Shown here: in pieces, positions 43,099 to 52,284 of the stretch | Numbering within the stretch: the stretch's first letter is position 1 | Layout of the letters: the number at the start of each line of letters is the position of its first letter | From: Methylobacterium sp. J-090 | GTDB lineage: Bacteria; Pseudomonadota; Alphaproteobacteria; Rhizobiales; Beijerinckiaceae | Reading direction: 5' to 3' | DNA: 64,000 nt | Assembly: GCF_022829345.1 (NCBI RefSeq) | Contig: NZ_JAKSXV010000098.1 | Span: forward strand, 1 to 64,000 | Made by a program: the position numbers and the translations under genes | Notes under the pieces: generated by a model | What the model saw: the letters and a program-made list of their open reading frames with translations, nothing else | The model's database searches: none | Told to the model about the DNA's origin: nothing

Positions 43099-46000
43099 TC
43101 ACGCGTGGGATGGGGTGGCGTGGGGATCGTGCTTGTCGGGCGTGGAGTTGTCCGGCGACTTGCCGCGCTTCTTCGCGATCCAGATCAGCAGGTTGCGGAT
43201 CACCACGTAGAAGACCGGGGTGAGGAACAGGCCGAACAGGGTTGCGCCGATCATGCCGAAGCACACGGCGGTGCCGAGGGCCTGACGCATCTCGGCTCCC
43301 GGGCCCGTGGCGATGACCAGGGGCACCGTGCCGAGGATGAAGGCGAACGCCGTCATCAGGATCGGGCGCAGGCGCAGGCGGCAGGCCTCGACGGCGGCGG
43401 CCACCGGCCCCTTGTGCTCCGTCTCCTCAAGCTGGTGGGCGAACTCGACGATCAGGATGGCGTTCTTGGCCGCCAAGCCCACGAGCACGATCAAACCGAT
43501 CTGGGTCAGGATGTTGTTGTCCTGTCCCCGGAACTGCACCGCCGCGAGGGCCGCGAGCACGCCGGTCGGCACCACCAGGATGATGGCCAGTGGCAGCGCC
43601 CAGGATTCGTACTGGGCGGCGAGGACGAGGAACACGAGGAGCACGCCCAGGGCGAAGACGTACACGGCCGTGTTGCCGGTGGCCTTCTGCTGGAACGCGA
43701 TCTCGGTCCAGTCGTAGGAGTAGCCCTCCGGCAGGGACTGGGCGATCTTCTCCATGGCGTCGAGGGCCTGTCCGGTGGAGATGCCGGGCTTGGCATCGCC
43801 CTGGATCGGCACCGAGTAGAACAGGTTGAACCGCTGAACGATCTGCGGCCCGCTGATCTCGCGGATCGAGGCCAGCGTTCCCATGGGCACGAGGGCGCCC
43901 GTGGAGGATCGGACCTTGAGCTGCTCGATGTCGCGCTTCTCAAGGCGGAACGGTGCGTCGGCCTGGGTACGGACCTGATAGATGCGGCCGAAGGCGTTGA
44001 AGTCGTTGACGTACGCGCCGCCGAGGTTGGTCTGCAGGGTCGAGAACACCGAGGCCAGCGGCACGTTCAGCATCCGCGCCATGGTGCGATCGATGTCGAT
44101 GAAGAGCTGTGGGGTGTCGTTGCCGAAGGTGGTGAAGACGCGCTGCACCTCCTTGCTCTGATTGGCCTGGCCCAGCACCTCGTTGGCGGCCGCCAGCAGC
44201 GGGCCGATGGCCGAACTCTGGCGGCTCTCGATCTGCATCTTGAAGCCGCCGCCATTGCCGAGACCGCGCACCGGTGGCGGTGGGATGAACAGGACGCGGG
44301 CTTCCTGGATCTCGGCGGTGGCTTTGAACACGTCGCCGGTGATGACGGCCGCCGAGCGTCCCGTCGTCGCCCGCTCCTTGGCCCCCTTCAGGGTGAGGAA
44401 CATTACCGCGCCGTTGGTGGTGTTGGTGAAGGTGGCGCCGTCGAACCCCGAGATGATGACCGCGTTGGCGACGCCATCGACCTTGCGGGCGAGTTCGGCG
44501 GCGCGCCGCACCACGGCCGTGGTCCGCTCCAGGGCGGAGCCTGCGGGAAGCTGGACGACGCCGATGAGGTAGCCCTGGTCCTGCTGCGGGATGAAGCCCG
44601 TCGGCACGGTGGTGACGAGATGGATCGTGCCGGCCAGGACGCAGCCGTAGACGATGAGCATGCCGATGAGGCCGATCACCCGCCCGGTGAGGAACTGGAT
44701 CACCCGGGCGTAGCCGTTGGACAGGGCGTCGAAGCCGCGGTTGAACGTGTTGGCGCACCACGCGATGAAGCGCGCGAGGAAGAACTTCGGCGGTTTGTGC
44801 TCGTGGTGGGGCTTCAGGAGCAGCTTGCAGAGCGCCGGCGACAGGGTCAGCGAGTTGAACATCGAGATGATGGTCGAGGCCGCGATGGTGAGCGCGAACT
44901 GCTTGTAGAACTGCCCTGAGATGCCCGGGATGAAGGCGGTGGGAATGAACACCGCCGACAGCACGAGGGCGATGGCCACCACGGCGCCGCCGACCTCGTC
45001 CATGGTCTTGTGGGCGGCGTCTCCCGGCGAGAGACCCTCGGCCATGTTGCGCTCGACGTTTTCCACCACGACGATGGCGTCATCGACGACGATGCCGATG
45101 GCGAGGACAAGCCCGAACAGCGTGAGGTTGTTCACCGAGAAGCCGAACGCCGCCATGGCCGCGAAGGTGCCGATGAGCGACACGGGGATCGCGATCACCG
45201 GGATCAGCGCCGTGCGCCAACTCTGGAGGAACACCAGCACCACGATGACCACGAGGACGACCGCCTCGAAGAGGGTCTTGTAGACCTCGTGGACCGACTC
45301 CTCGATGAACTCGGTCGGGTTGTAGGCGATCTTGTACTCGACGCCGGGGGGGAAGTTCTTGGCGATGGTGTCCATGGTCTGGCGCACCTGGCTCGCCGCC
45401 TGGAGGGCGTTGGTGCCGGGCCGCTGGAACACGCCGACGCCCACCGCCGGGGTCGCGTTGAGGAAGGACTGGGTGGTGTAGTCCTTCTGGCCCATCTCCG
45501 TCCGGCCGATATCCTTGATGCGCACGAGGCGGCCGTCAGCGGCCTTGACGATGACCTCCGTGAACTCCTCCGGGGTCTGGAACCGCCCCTGTGACTGGAC
45601 CACGAGCTGGAAGGCGTTCGATGCGGGGGCCGGCGGTGCGCCGAGCGCACCCGAGGCGACCTGCACGTTCTGCTCCTGCAGCGAGGTCAGGACGTCGGTG
45701 GTCGAGAGGCCGTAGGCGGCGAGCTTGTTGGGGTCGAGCCAGATGCGCAGGGCGTATTCGCTGCCGCCGAACACCGTGATGTCGCCCACACCGTCGAGGC
45801 GCAGCAGCTCGTCGCGAATCCGCAGGTAGATGTAGTTCGAGAGGTAGTTCTGGTCGTAGGTGTTGTCGGGCGAGAGCACGTGCACGACCAGCATCAGGTC
45901 GGGCGAGGCCTTGCGGACGGTGACGCCGAGGTTGCGCACGTCGGGCGGCAGGCGCGGCTGGGCAACCGAGAGGCGGTTCTGCACCAGCACGTTGGCGATA

Positions 46001-46308
46001 TCGAGGTTGGTGCCGACCTTGAACGTGACGGTGAGCTGCATGTTGCCGTCGTTGGTCGACAACGATGTCATGTAGAGCATGTTGTCGACGCCGTTCACCT
46101 CCTGCTCGATGGGCGTCGCGATGGTGGCGGCCACGGTCTCGGCATTGGCGCCCGGATAGGAGGCGCGCACCACCACGGTGGGCGGCACGATCTCGGGATA
46201 TTGCGAGACCGGCAGGGACTCGTAGGCCACGTAGCCGATGATCAGGAACAGGATCGACGTGACGGACGCGAAGATCGGCCGATCGACGAAGAAGTGGGCA
46301 AAACGCAT
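43099..46308 (-). CDS. RND efflux pump, inner-membrane permease (HAE1/AcrB type)
   Basis: A 1069-residue proton-driven drug exporter. The N-terminus RFAHFFVDRPIFASVTSILFLIIG is typical of AcrB/MexB. The proton relay is intact: an Asp pair in GIVVDDAIVVVENVER and Lys in GLAAKNAILIVEFA. Twelve transmembrane helices and two large periplasmic loops are visible. Start at 46308 after GAGAGG; ten residues upstream in the same frame are not family sequence. It is downstream of its adaptor gene across a 291-bp gap. No outer-membrane channel gene is beside it. The exported drug is unknown. Confidence 0.95.
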   Translation of the reverse strand: MRFAHFFVDRPIFASVTSILFLIIGYVAYESLPVSQYPEIVPPTVVVRASYPGANAETVAATIATPIEQEVNGVDNMLYMTSLSTNDGNMQLTVTFKVGTNLDIANVLVQNRLSVAQPRLPPDVRNLGVTVRKASPDLMLVVHVLSPDNTYDQNYLSNYIYLRIRDELLRLDGVGDITVFGGSEYALRIWLDPNKLAAYGLSTTDVLTSLQEQNVQVASGALGAPPAPASNAFQLVVQSQGRFQTPEEFTEVIVKAADGRLVRIKDIGRTEMGQKDYTTQSFLNATPAVGVGVFQRPGTNALQAASQVRQTMDTIAKNFPPGVEYKIAYNPTEFIEESVHEVYKTLFEAVVLVVIVVLVFLQSWRTALIPVIAIPVSLIGTFAAMAAFGFSVNNLTLFGLVLAIGIVVDDAIVVVENVERNMAEGLSPGDAAHKTMDEVGGAVVAIALVLSAVFIPTAFIPGISGQFYKQFALTIAASTIISMFNSLTLSPALCKLLLKPHHEHKPPKFFLARFIAWCANTFNRGFDALSNGYARVIQFLTGRVIGLIGMLIVYGCVLAGTIHLVTTVPTGFIPQQDQGYLIGVVQLPAGSALERTTAVVRRAAELARKVDGVANAVIISGFDGATFTNTTNGAVMFLTLKGAKERATTGRSAAVITGDVFKATAEIQEARVLFIPPPPVRGLGNGGGFKMQIESRQSSAIGPLLAAANEVLGQANQSKEVQRVFTTFGNDTPQLFIDIDRTMARMLNVPLASVFSTLQTNLGGAYVNDFNAFGRIYQVRTQADAPFRLEKRDIEQLKVRSSTGALVPMGTLASIREISGPQIVQRFNLFYSVPIQGDAKPGISTGQALDAMEKIAQSLPEGYSYDWTEIAFQQKATGNTAVYVFALGVLLVFLVLAAQYESWALPLAIILVVPTGVLAALAAVQFRGQDNNILTQIGLIVLVGLAAKNAILIVEFAHQLEETEHKGPVAAAVEACRLRLRPILMTAFAFILGTVPLVIATGPGAEMRQALGTAVCFGMIGATLFGLFLTPVFYVVIRNLLIWIAKKRGKSPDNSTPDKHDPHATPSHA

Positions 46309-46487
46309 CGGGTGAACCTCTCGCCGCTCCGGGGTCATGCGACCCGAACGGGACCGTTTCGTCGTCAGCGGTCGGGCGCGCGAATCGTAGGCGATCCGAA
46401 CGCACGCTCATCTCGGCTACGGCCGGCCATCCGCCGACCGTTCATTCATGACGCGCCTTGCCCCCACCCGGCGCGCCGTGAACGGTT

Positions 46488-46528
46488 CGGGTCGTACGCT
46501 GGCCTCAGACACGCCAGCGCACGACCCG
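46488..46528. other. Inverted repeat between RND adaptor and permease genes
   Basis: A 16-position stem with one mismatch (CGGGTCGTACGCTGGC with GCCAGCGCACGACCCG) around a 9-nt loop, inside the 291-bp gap between the two co-directional genes. It could be an attenuator, a partial terminator or an operator for a regulator of the permease. The remaining gap carries no gene. Confidence 0.5.
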
Positions 46529-46599
46529 TGATCTTGTTTCAGGACATCGGCGCGGGCGCGGAAGATCCGCGCCGCGCGTCCTGGCCTTGACCGTTCCCG

Positions 46600-47736
46600 T
46601 CAGCTCTTGCTCGCCGGCAACGTCGAGGACTCGGCCGTGACCTTGGCGCCGGGGCGCACGCGAGACAGGCCGTTGACCACGACGTTCTCGTCGCCTTTCA
46701 GCCCGTCGCGGATCACCCGGTAGCCATCAACCTTCGGTCCGAGCTTCACTTCCCGGGACGAAACCGAGCCGTCATCGGCGACGAGATACACGACCCGCTT
46801 GTCCTGATTGGCCGAGATGGCGTCGTCCGGCAGCAATATGCCCTGATACGGCTTGGTGGCCGGCAGGGACACGATGCCGAACAGGCCCGGCTTGATGAAC
46901 CCATCGGGGTTCTCGACGGTGGCGCGCAGGAGCACCGTTCCGGTGGCGTTGTCGACGCGGTTGTCGACGAAATCGAGGACGCCCTTGCGGGTCGGCTTCT
47001 CCTCGCCCGTGAGGGCGATGAGGATCGGGACGCCCTTGCCCTTCTGGGTCTGGCCCATGCCGATGCCGAGGGCACCCTGGTACTTCAGGAAGGAGCGCTC
47101 ATCGACGGTGAAGCCGAAGTAGATCGGATCGAGCGACACGATGGTGGTCAGCAGGGTCTGGTCGGTGATGACGATGTTGCCCTCGGTGACCAGGCGGCGG
47201 CTGATACGGCCGGAGATCGGAGCCTTCACCTCGGTGAAGTCGTAGTTGAGCTGGGCTTGGCGCAGCTGCGCGTCGGCGCTGTCGACATCGGCCTGGGCCG
47301 TCTGCGAGGCTTGGCGCCGCTGGTCCGTCACCTGCTCGGAGATATTGCCCGACCGGCTCAGCGTCTGGGCGCGATCGAGGTCCGTCTGCGAGAAGTTGAG
47401 GCGAGCTTTGGCCGAGACCAGGGCGGCCTGGGCCTGATCGAGGGCGGCTTTGTACGGACGGCGGTCGATGACGAAGAGCAGATCGCCCTTCTTCACCGTG
47501 GCGCCGTCCTGGAAGTTCAGCTTCTCGAGGTAGCCGGTCACGCGGGCGCGGACATCGACGATTTCCACGGGGTCGAACCGGCCCGTGTACATGTCGGTCT
47601 CGACGATCTCGCGGACCACGGGCTTCGCTGTCGTCACCTTCGGCGGTGGCCCGCCCGGCGCCTGGGCGAGGGCCGGCAGCCCCGCAAGCGCGAGGCCGAG
47701 GGCCGGAAGGAAGCGGAAGAGCAGGCGCCTGCGCAT
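46600..47736 (-). CDS. RND efflux periplasmic adaptor (membrane fusion protein)
   Basis: A 378-residue HlyD/AcrA-family adaptor linking the RND permease to an outer-membrane channel. A signal peptide (RRRLLFRFLPALGLALAGLPALAQ) is followed by a lipoyl half (VEIVDVRARVTGYLEKLNFQDGATVKKGDLLFVID), an alpha-hairpin (about 95-165), the second lipoyl half (VKAPISGRISRRLVTEGN) and a beta-barrel domain. Start at 47736; further upstream codons precede a non-signal sequence. It is the first gene of the efflux pair. Confidence 0.93.
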   Translation of the reverse strand: MRRRLLFRFLPALGLALAGLPALAQAPGGPPPKVTTAKPVVREIVETDMYTGRFDPVEIVDVRARVTGYLEKLNFQDGATVKKGDLLFVIDRRPYKAALDQAQAALVSAKARLNFSQTDLDRAQTLSRSGNISEQVTDQRRQASQTAQADVDSADAQLRQAQLNYDFTEVKAPISGRISRRLVTEGNIVITDQTLLTTIVSLDPIYFGFTVDERSFLKYQGALGIGMGQTQKGKGVPILIALTGEEKPTRKGVLDFVDNRVDNATGTVLLRATVENPDGFIKPGLFGIVSLPATKPYQGILLPDDAISANQDKRVVYLVADDGSVSSREVKLGPKVDGYRVIRDGLKGDENVVVNGLSRVRPGAKVTAESSTLPASKS

Positions 47737-47876
47737 ATCGATAATCCCTATGCCCTGCGAGCTAGAGGTCTGATGCCCCCGATGTAGTGCGCTGCCGCAC
47801 ATGGTCGTTCGCACGGACGCAACCGCACGGATCGTCCACGCGGACGGCCGCGACCCGGTGACCGGGGTCGAGGCGC

Positions 47877-48200
47877 TTATCGCTCGATCGCCTCGCCGGC
47901 GCCGGACCAGTCCTTGAAGCCGCCGACGTAATGGGCGTCGATGGCGAGCCCGGCCCGCTGTGCGGCGGCCAGAGCGTGCACGGAGCGGACGCCGGCCGCA
48001 CAGGAGAACACGGGCCGCCGTCCATCCTCCGACACCTGGGCGGCGATGGCCCCCGGATCGAAGGTCGAGAGCGGATGGGTGACCGAGCCCGGAATGTGTC
48101 CGCTGCTGAACTCATGCGCCTCGCGCACGTCGATGAGCAGTATCGTCCCGTCGGCGAGTCCCGCCTTGACCGTTTCCCGGTCCAGATCCACCACGTTCAT
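47877..48200 (-). CDS. Rhodanese-like sulfurtransferase
   Basis: A 107-residue single-domain rhodanese. It has LLIDVREAHEFSSGHIPGSV and the active-site loop with Cys67 (CAAGVRS), which would carry the persulfide. No signal peptide or membrane anchor, so it acts in the cytosol on an unknown acceptor. Start at 48200 after GGATGGGTCA; frame upstream is not family sequence. It follows the glycosyltransferase gene by 28 bases on the same strand, so the two may be cotranscribed. Confidence 0.9.
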   Translation of the reverse strand: MNVVDLDRETVKAGLADGTILLIDVREAHEFSSGHIPGSVTHPLSTFDPGAIAAQVSEDGRRPVFSCAAGVRSVHALAAAQRAGLAIDAHYVGGFKDWSGAGEAIER

Positions 48201-48228
48201 TGACCCATCCTTGCCTGTTTCCTGTTGT

Positions 48229-49533
48229 TTAGGCGCGTGGCGGAATGCCCGCAACGCGCTCGGCCAGCACCGCGTCGACATGCGCGAAATGCGCCGTCCA
48301 GTCGGGCGGCGCGTAACCGTCGAGCCGGGCCTTCAATGCGACCCGCAGGGGGGAGGCCGGGGCACTCAGCGCCTGCACGGCCCCGCGCCAGCCCGGCCCA
48401 TCCAGGGGATCGAGGAAGTGGGCGAACCCGCCTCCGATTTCGCGGTGGACGGCCAGATCGGAGGCGACCACGGGTAGGCCGCAGGCCGCCGCTTCGATCA
48501 CGGGTAGGCCGTATCCTTCCGCGAAGGAGGGCATCAGGAGCGCGGTGGCCCCCTGGAGCAGGCGGGCGAGGCCGTGGCTGGAGAGGCCGCCGACCTCGAT
48601 CACGTGGGCCCGCATGGCCGGGCAGCGCTCCAGCATGTCGATGATGTTCTCCGCCTCCCAGCCGCGCCGCCCGACGAGGATGAGCCGCGGGGTCGCCGGT
48701 CCGTGGCGTTGGGCGAGGTCACGCCAGAGGTTGAGCAGGCCGAGGTGATTCTTGCGCGGCTCGATGGTGCCGCAGGCCACGAAGGTCGGGCGGTCCGCGA
48801 CGAGGGGGGGCTCCCCGGATGCCGGCCGGAATACGGGCTCGACGCCGAGCCAAGCCACCGTGGTAGGGCGTACGGGCAGGCCACGTACCGCGAGATAACC
48901 CGAGAAATGCCTCGCCACGTCGGCCGAGTTGACGAGGACGTGTGCGGCATGGGCCGCGATGGTCCCCATGCGCACGGCGTGGCGTTCCGCCTCGCCTGGG
49001 CGTCCGTACTCCGGATAGGCGATGGGGATGAGGTCGTGGACGAAGAAGACCGTGCGGATGTCGCGGCGGTCGTAGAGCCAGTCGAATCGCTCCGGCCGGT
49101 CGAGACGTAGGTGCGAGGTGTGGAGATAGACGGTCCCGGCGGGCAGGCGGTCCGGGCCGCGCGCGCGCAACACGGTCCAGACCGTGCGGGCCTGGAGCCG
49201 TCGGCGCGCATGCGAATCCCGGCGGTGGGGCGGGGTCGAGGTCTCCTGCGTCGGTGCCCCGAGGGCGGCGGCGAGGCGGCGATAGACTGGATCGTCCTCG
49301 GCCGCGCGGTCCTCGACCCAGCCCGCCGCCACCGCCTCGACGATCGCCATAGCCATGTCCCGCTCGAGCACCTTCGGGCCGAGTGCCGTTGAGACAAGGC
49401 CGAAGCGTGCGCCGTCCTGAGACAGAAAATGACGGGCGTAAGCAAGGTCGACCCGGTCGATCCCGCTCGGACTGGCGTGGCGGAGCCGCGTGATGAGGCG
49501 GGTGAGGTCGAAGGCGATCGAGGGGACGGGCAT
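48229..49533 (-). CDS. Glycosyltransferase family 4 (group 1) protein
   Basis: A 434-residue GT-B glycosyltransferase. The C-terminal Rossmann domain carries TFVACGTIEPRKNHLGLLN and the donor motif FAEGYGLPVIEAAACGLPVVASD (the E-x7-E pattern), typical of GT4 enzymes. The N-terminal half (ASPSGIDRVDLAYARHFL) resembles the acceptor domain of mannosyl/rhamnosyltransferases of cell-surface polysaccharides. No other polysaccharide genes are adjacent. Sugar donor and acceptor unknown. Divergent from the MBL gene. Confidence 0.88.
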   Translation of the reverse strand: MPVPSIAFDLTRLITRLRHASPSGIDRVDLAYARHFLSQDGARFGLVSTALGPKVLERDMAMAIVEAVAAGWVEDRAAEDDPVYRRLAAALGAPTQETSTPPHRRDSHARRRLQARTVWTVLRARGPDRLPAGTVYLHTSHLRLDRPERFDWLYDRRDIRTVFFVHDLIPIAYPEYGRPGEAERHAVRMGTIAAHAAHVLVNSADVARHFSGYLAVRGLPVRPTTVAWLGVEPVFRPASGEPPLVADRPTFVACGTIEPRKNHLGLLNLWRDLAQRHGPATPRLILVGRRGWEAENIIDMLERCPAMRAHVIEVGGLSSHGLARLLQGATALLMPSFAEGYGLPVIEAAACGLPVVASDLAVHREIGGGFAHFLDPLDGPGWRGAVQALSAPASPLRVALKARLDGYAPPDWTAHFAHVDAVLAERVAGIPPRA

Positions 49534-49637
49534 GATCCTCCGGCTGCGTTCAGGCACGACGCCGTATCGAAGCGGCGGCGATCCCGCCTATATGCTTGGC
49601 GCCATCCGGCAACGCCACCCAACCCGAGCAAACGCCC

Positions 49638-50507
49638 GTGTCTCCCGGTTACCTGCCCTTCGCGGGCGCCCTCGATCTGCCCGCCTACACCTGCGACAAT
49701 TGCGGGTTCTGGCAACGCCACTTCACCGTGCCGGCAGCCTGCCCCATGTGCCTCGACGCCCGCCACGTGGTGCCGCAGAACGGTTGGCAGTTCTGGACCG
49801 AGGCTGAGGCGCAGGAACGCTTTCCGTGCCACTGGGAGGAGCTGGAGCCGGGGGTGTGGCGGTTCTGGAACGACCCCGTCTCGGGCATCGGTCCGAGCGC
49901 CTATCTCATCCAGACGCCGCAGGGGAACATGGGCTTTGAGGCCTGCCCGGTCTTCAGCGAAGCCGCCCTCCGGCACATCGCGACCCTCGGCGGGATGCAG
50001 GTGCTGTCCTCCTCGCACCCGCATGCCTACGGAGCCCTGGTGCAGCTGCAGGACCGGTTCGACCCTGAGCTCTGCCTGCCGGCGGCCGACTTCACCTGGA
50101 GCGCGGCGCTGCAGGTGTCGTGGCCCTACGACGACTTCCTCGAACCGCTGCCGGGCCTGGAGCTCCACCGCACCGCCGGCCACTTCGACGGCCACGCGGT
50201 CCTGTTCGATCGCGCGCGAAAGATCCTGTTCTGCGGCGACGCCCTGAAGTTCGAACTCGACCCGAAGGACTTTCGGCGGGCCGTCACGATCTCGGCCCAC
50301 AAGGCGTTCGTCCGCGGGGTGCCGCTGACGACGAACGAGCTGCGGCGCTACCGCGACGTGTTCGCCGCCCTCGACTTCACCCAGACCTGGACGCCGTTCG
50401 AGCCGACCGCCAATTGCGGCCGGTCCGAAGTGTTGGCGCTCCTGGACGGCATGCTGGCGACCCGCCCGCACGCCGCCCCGGTGCCGCTCGACTCGCTCCG
50501 GCGCTGA
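49638..50507 (+). CDS. Zinc-ribbon/MBL-fold protein with degenerate metal motif
   Basis: A 289-residue protein. The N-terminus has a four-Cys zinc ribbon (Cys19, 22, 35, 38 as CDNC...CPMC). The rest follows the metallo-beta-lactamase fold: VWRFWNDPVSGIGPSAYLI strand region, SSSHPHAYG, RTAGHFDGHAVLF and LFCGDAL. The usual HxHxDH is HPHAYG (His127, His129, then Tyr131 and Gly132), lacking the Asp and third His, so only one metal site is likely. An upstream TTG at 49596 would add 14 residues; the GTG at 49638 is preferred. Function not known. Confidence 0.8.
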   Translation: MSPGYLPFAGALDLPAYTCDNCGFWQRHFTVPAACPMCLDARHVVPQNGWQFWTEAEAQERFPCHWEELEPGVWRFWNDPVSGIGPSAYLIQTPQGNMGFEACPVFSEAALRHIATLGGMQVLSSSHPHAYGALVQLQDRFDPELCLPAADFTWSAALQVSWPYDDFLEPLPGLELHRTAGHFDGHAVLFDRARKILFCGDALKFELDPKDFRRAVTISAHKAFVRGVPLTTNELRRYRDVFAALDFTQTWTPFEPTANCGRSEVLALLDGMLATRPHAAPVPLDSLRR

Positions 50508-50510
50508 CGC

Positions 50511-51215
50511 TCAGGCCCGTCCCTTCGCGGTCTGGCCGAACATCACCTTCTTGGCGTCCTCGCTCATGGTTTTGCCGTGGTCGGGATTGACCTCCGGCGC
50601 ACGGGCATAGGCCGCCCTTGTCGCCGGACGTTCGGCGATGGCGGTGAACCAGCGTGCGAGGTGGGGGAAGTCGGACAGGGTCTGTCCCTGCTTCTCGTAC
50701 GGCACGATCCACGGATAGGCTGCCATGTCGGCGATGGAGTAGTCGGCCCCGGCGACGAAATCGCGGTCGGCCAGACGCCGGTCGAGGACGCCGTACAGGC
50801 GGTTGGTCTCCTTGACGTAGCGGTCGATGGCGTAGGGAATCTTTTCCGGCGCGTATTGGCTGAAATGATGATTCTGACCAAGCATCGGCCCAAGCCCGCC
50901 CATCTGCCAGAACAACCACTGCAGCACTTCGGCGCGACCGCGTACGTCCTGAGCGATGAACCGGCCGGTTTTCTCGGCGAGGTAGAGCAGGATCGCGCCG
51001 GACTCGAACAGGGCGACCGGATCGCCGCCGCCGGCCGGATCATGATCGACGATGGCCGGCATGCGGTTGTTGGGGGCGATGGCCAGGAAGTCGGGGTTGA
51101 ATTGCTCGCCCTTGCCGATGTTCACCGGCTTGATCGTGTAGGGCAGGCCGGCCTCCTCGAGGAACAGCGTCACCTTGTGGCCATTCGGCGTCGGCCAGTA
51201 ATGCAGATCGATCAT
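50511..51215 (-). CDS. Glutathione S-transferase, YfcG/Ure2p-like (Nu class)
   Basis: A 234-residue GST. The N-terminal thioredoxin-like half is IDLHYWPTPNGHKVTLFLEEAGLPY with TPNG, the Nu-class glutathione motif, and FLAIAPNNRMPAIVDHD. The C-terminal helical half has LYGVLDRRLADRDFVAGADYSIADMAAYPWI. E. coli YfcG and YghU of this class act as GSSG-linked disulfide reductases. The frame runs open to 51497 but only the part from 51215 is family sequence. It ends three bases past the MBL stop on the opposite strand. Confidence 0.93.
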   Translation of the reverse strand: MIDLHYWPTPNGHKVTLFLEEAGLPYTIKPVNIGKGEQFNPDFLAIAPNNRMPAIVDHDPAGGGDPVALFESGAILLYLAEKTGRFIAQDVRGRAEVLQWLFWQMGGLGPMLGQNHHFSQYAPEKIPYAIDRYVKETNRLYGVLDRRLADRDFVAGADYSIADMAAYPWIVPYEKQGQTLSDFPHLARWFTAIAERPATRAAYARAPEVNPDHGKTMSEDAKKVMFGQTAKGRA

Positions 51216-51387
51216 CGGGCACCTCATCGGGCGAGCCGTCGCGTCGGCCGCTGGGGCCGAGTTGGCGCCGGACCTCGCAGGGTTCAAGCGTCCGATCCCG
51301 GGATCGATCGAATGCAACGGGTTCGCGATCCCTCCGCTTAACGGGTTGCGTGATCTTCTTGCCCGATGCGGGTGAGGGAGATGGTCC

Positions 51388-51622
51388 ATGATCAGCGCGG
51401 TGTCGATCAGCAGCGGCGGGATGGCAGCGGCCACGCAGCGATTCGCCCAGGCCGCCGAGGGGGGTGGCGACCATCGGCTCCAGCCTGCCGGCGGCAACCC
51501 AGGTCGATCTGTCGAGCACGGCCCTGCAACTGACGGAGGCCAGGACCGATTTCGGCCTCAACGCGGCCATGCTGCGCACGTCCCTGGACATGGAGAAACG
51601 CGTCCTCGACATCCTCGCCTGA
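51388..51622 (+). pseudogene. Frameshifted small flagellar rod-like protein gene
   Basis: From ATG 51388 the frame reads ISAVSISSGGMAAATQRFAQAAE and then meets a run of six G (from about 51449) after which it becomes shadow sequence. Skipping one G gives GVATIGSSLPAATQVDLSS...LTEARTDFGLNAAMLRTSLDMEKRVLDILA and a stop at 51620-51622, a coherent 77-residue protein. Its S-x-G-M-x-A-A start and A-R-x-D-F...D-M-x-x-x-L-D-I-L end resemble flagellar rod/hook C-terminal motifs. It is either a real frameshift, slippage on the G6 tract, or a sequencing error. Confidence 0.6.
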
Positions 51623-51686
51623 ACGCTTCCATCCTTGCCCAGGCCCCGCAAAGCTCCTATGAGCCGAGGGGCGTCGAGAACGCGTC

Positions 51687-51763
<77 letters not shown>

Positions 51764-51803
51764 CTCTCGACCGGCAAACCCCGTGACCATTGGGAACCGT
51801 CCG

Positions 51804-52115
51804 ATGTCGAGCGCCCGGATCTATCAGCCCGCCAAGGACGCGTCGCAGTCCGGGATGGCACGCACCAAGGTCTGGGTCCTCGAATTCGACCAGAGCACCC
51901 CGCGCGAGACCGATCCGCTCATGGGCTGGACCGGATCGTCCGACATGCTGCAGCAGGTGCGCCTGGAATTCGAGACCCGCGACGAGGCCATCGCTTACGC
52001 GGCCCGCGCCGGCCTGTCGTACCGGATCGAGGAGCCGCACAAGCCGATCATCCGCAAGGGCCTGTCCTACTCGGACAACTTCAAGTTCAACCGCACGGCG
52101 CCTTGGACCCACTGA
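51804..52115 (+). CDS. NDUFS4-like accessory subunit of respiratory complex I
   Basis: A 103-residue homologue of the 18-kDa (NDUFS4) subunit of complex I, which alphaproteobacteria share with mitochondria. Hallmarks: ARIYQPAKDASQSGMARTKVWVLEF at the N-terminus, DPLMGWTGSSDMLQQVRLEFETRDEAIAYA and the C-terminal SYSDNFKFNRTAPWTH. It binds on the peripheral arm near the NADH dehydrogenase module. A GTG at 51783 would add seven residues; ATG 51804 is preferred as it starts at the conserved SARIY. Confidence 0.93.
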   Translation: MSSARIYQPAKDASQSGMARTKVWVLEFDQSTPRETDPLMGWTGSSDMLQQVRLEFETRDEAIAYAARAGLSYRIEEPHKPIIRKGLSYSDNFKFNRTAPWTH

Positions 52116-52136
52116 TCCCGACGCGGCACGTCCCCG

Positions 52137-52244
52137 TCAGAGCTGAACCAGGATCGTGACGGCGCCGAAGATCAGTACCGACGCGACCGTTACGGCCAGG
52201 AGGATCAGGGCGGCGCGCGATTCGCGCAGATCGTTCTCTGTCAT
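52137..52244 (-). CDS. 35-residue membrane protein
   Basis: A tiny ORF encoding a polar start (TENDLRESRAA) and one hydrophobic helix (LILLAVTVASVLIFGAVTILVQL). The amphipathic head plus single helix, with clean stop TGA, is typical of real short membrane proteins, though such a frame could arise by chance. It is convergent with the NDUFS4-like gene and 40 bases from the deaminase stop on the same strand, so it follows the deaminase and SPL-like genes. Function unknown. Confidence 0.55.
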   Translation of the reverse strand: MTENDLRESRAALILLAVTVASVLIFGAVTILVQL

Positions 52245-52284
52245 CGCGCGAGGCTAGCGTCGGATCGCAGTCAAGCCAATCGCC

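Noticed and set aside
49596..49637. TTG start for the zinc-ribbon/MBL protein
   Set aside because: The 14 added residues look non-conserved and there is no ribosome site; the GTG at 49638 gives a more natural N-terminus.
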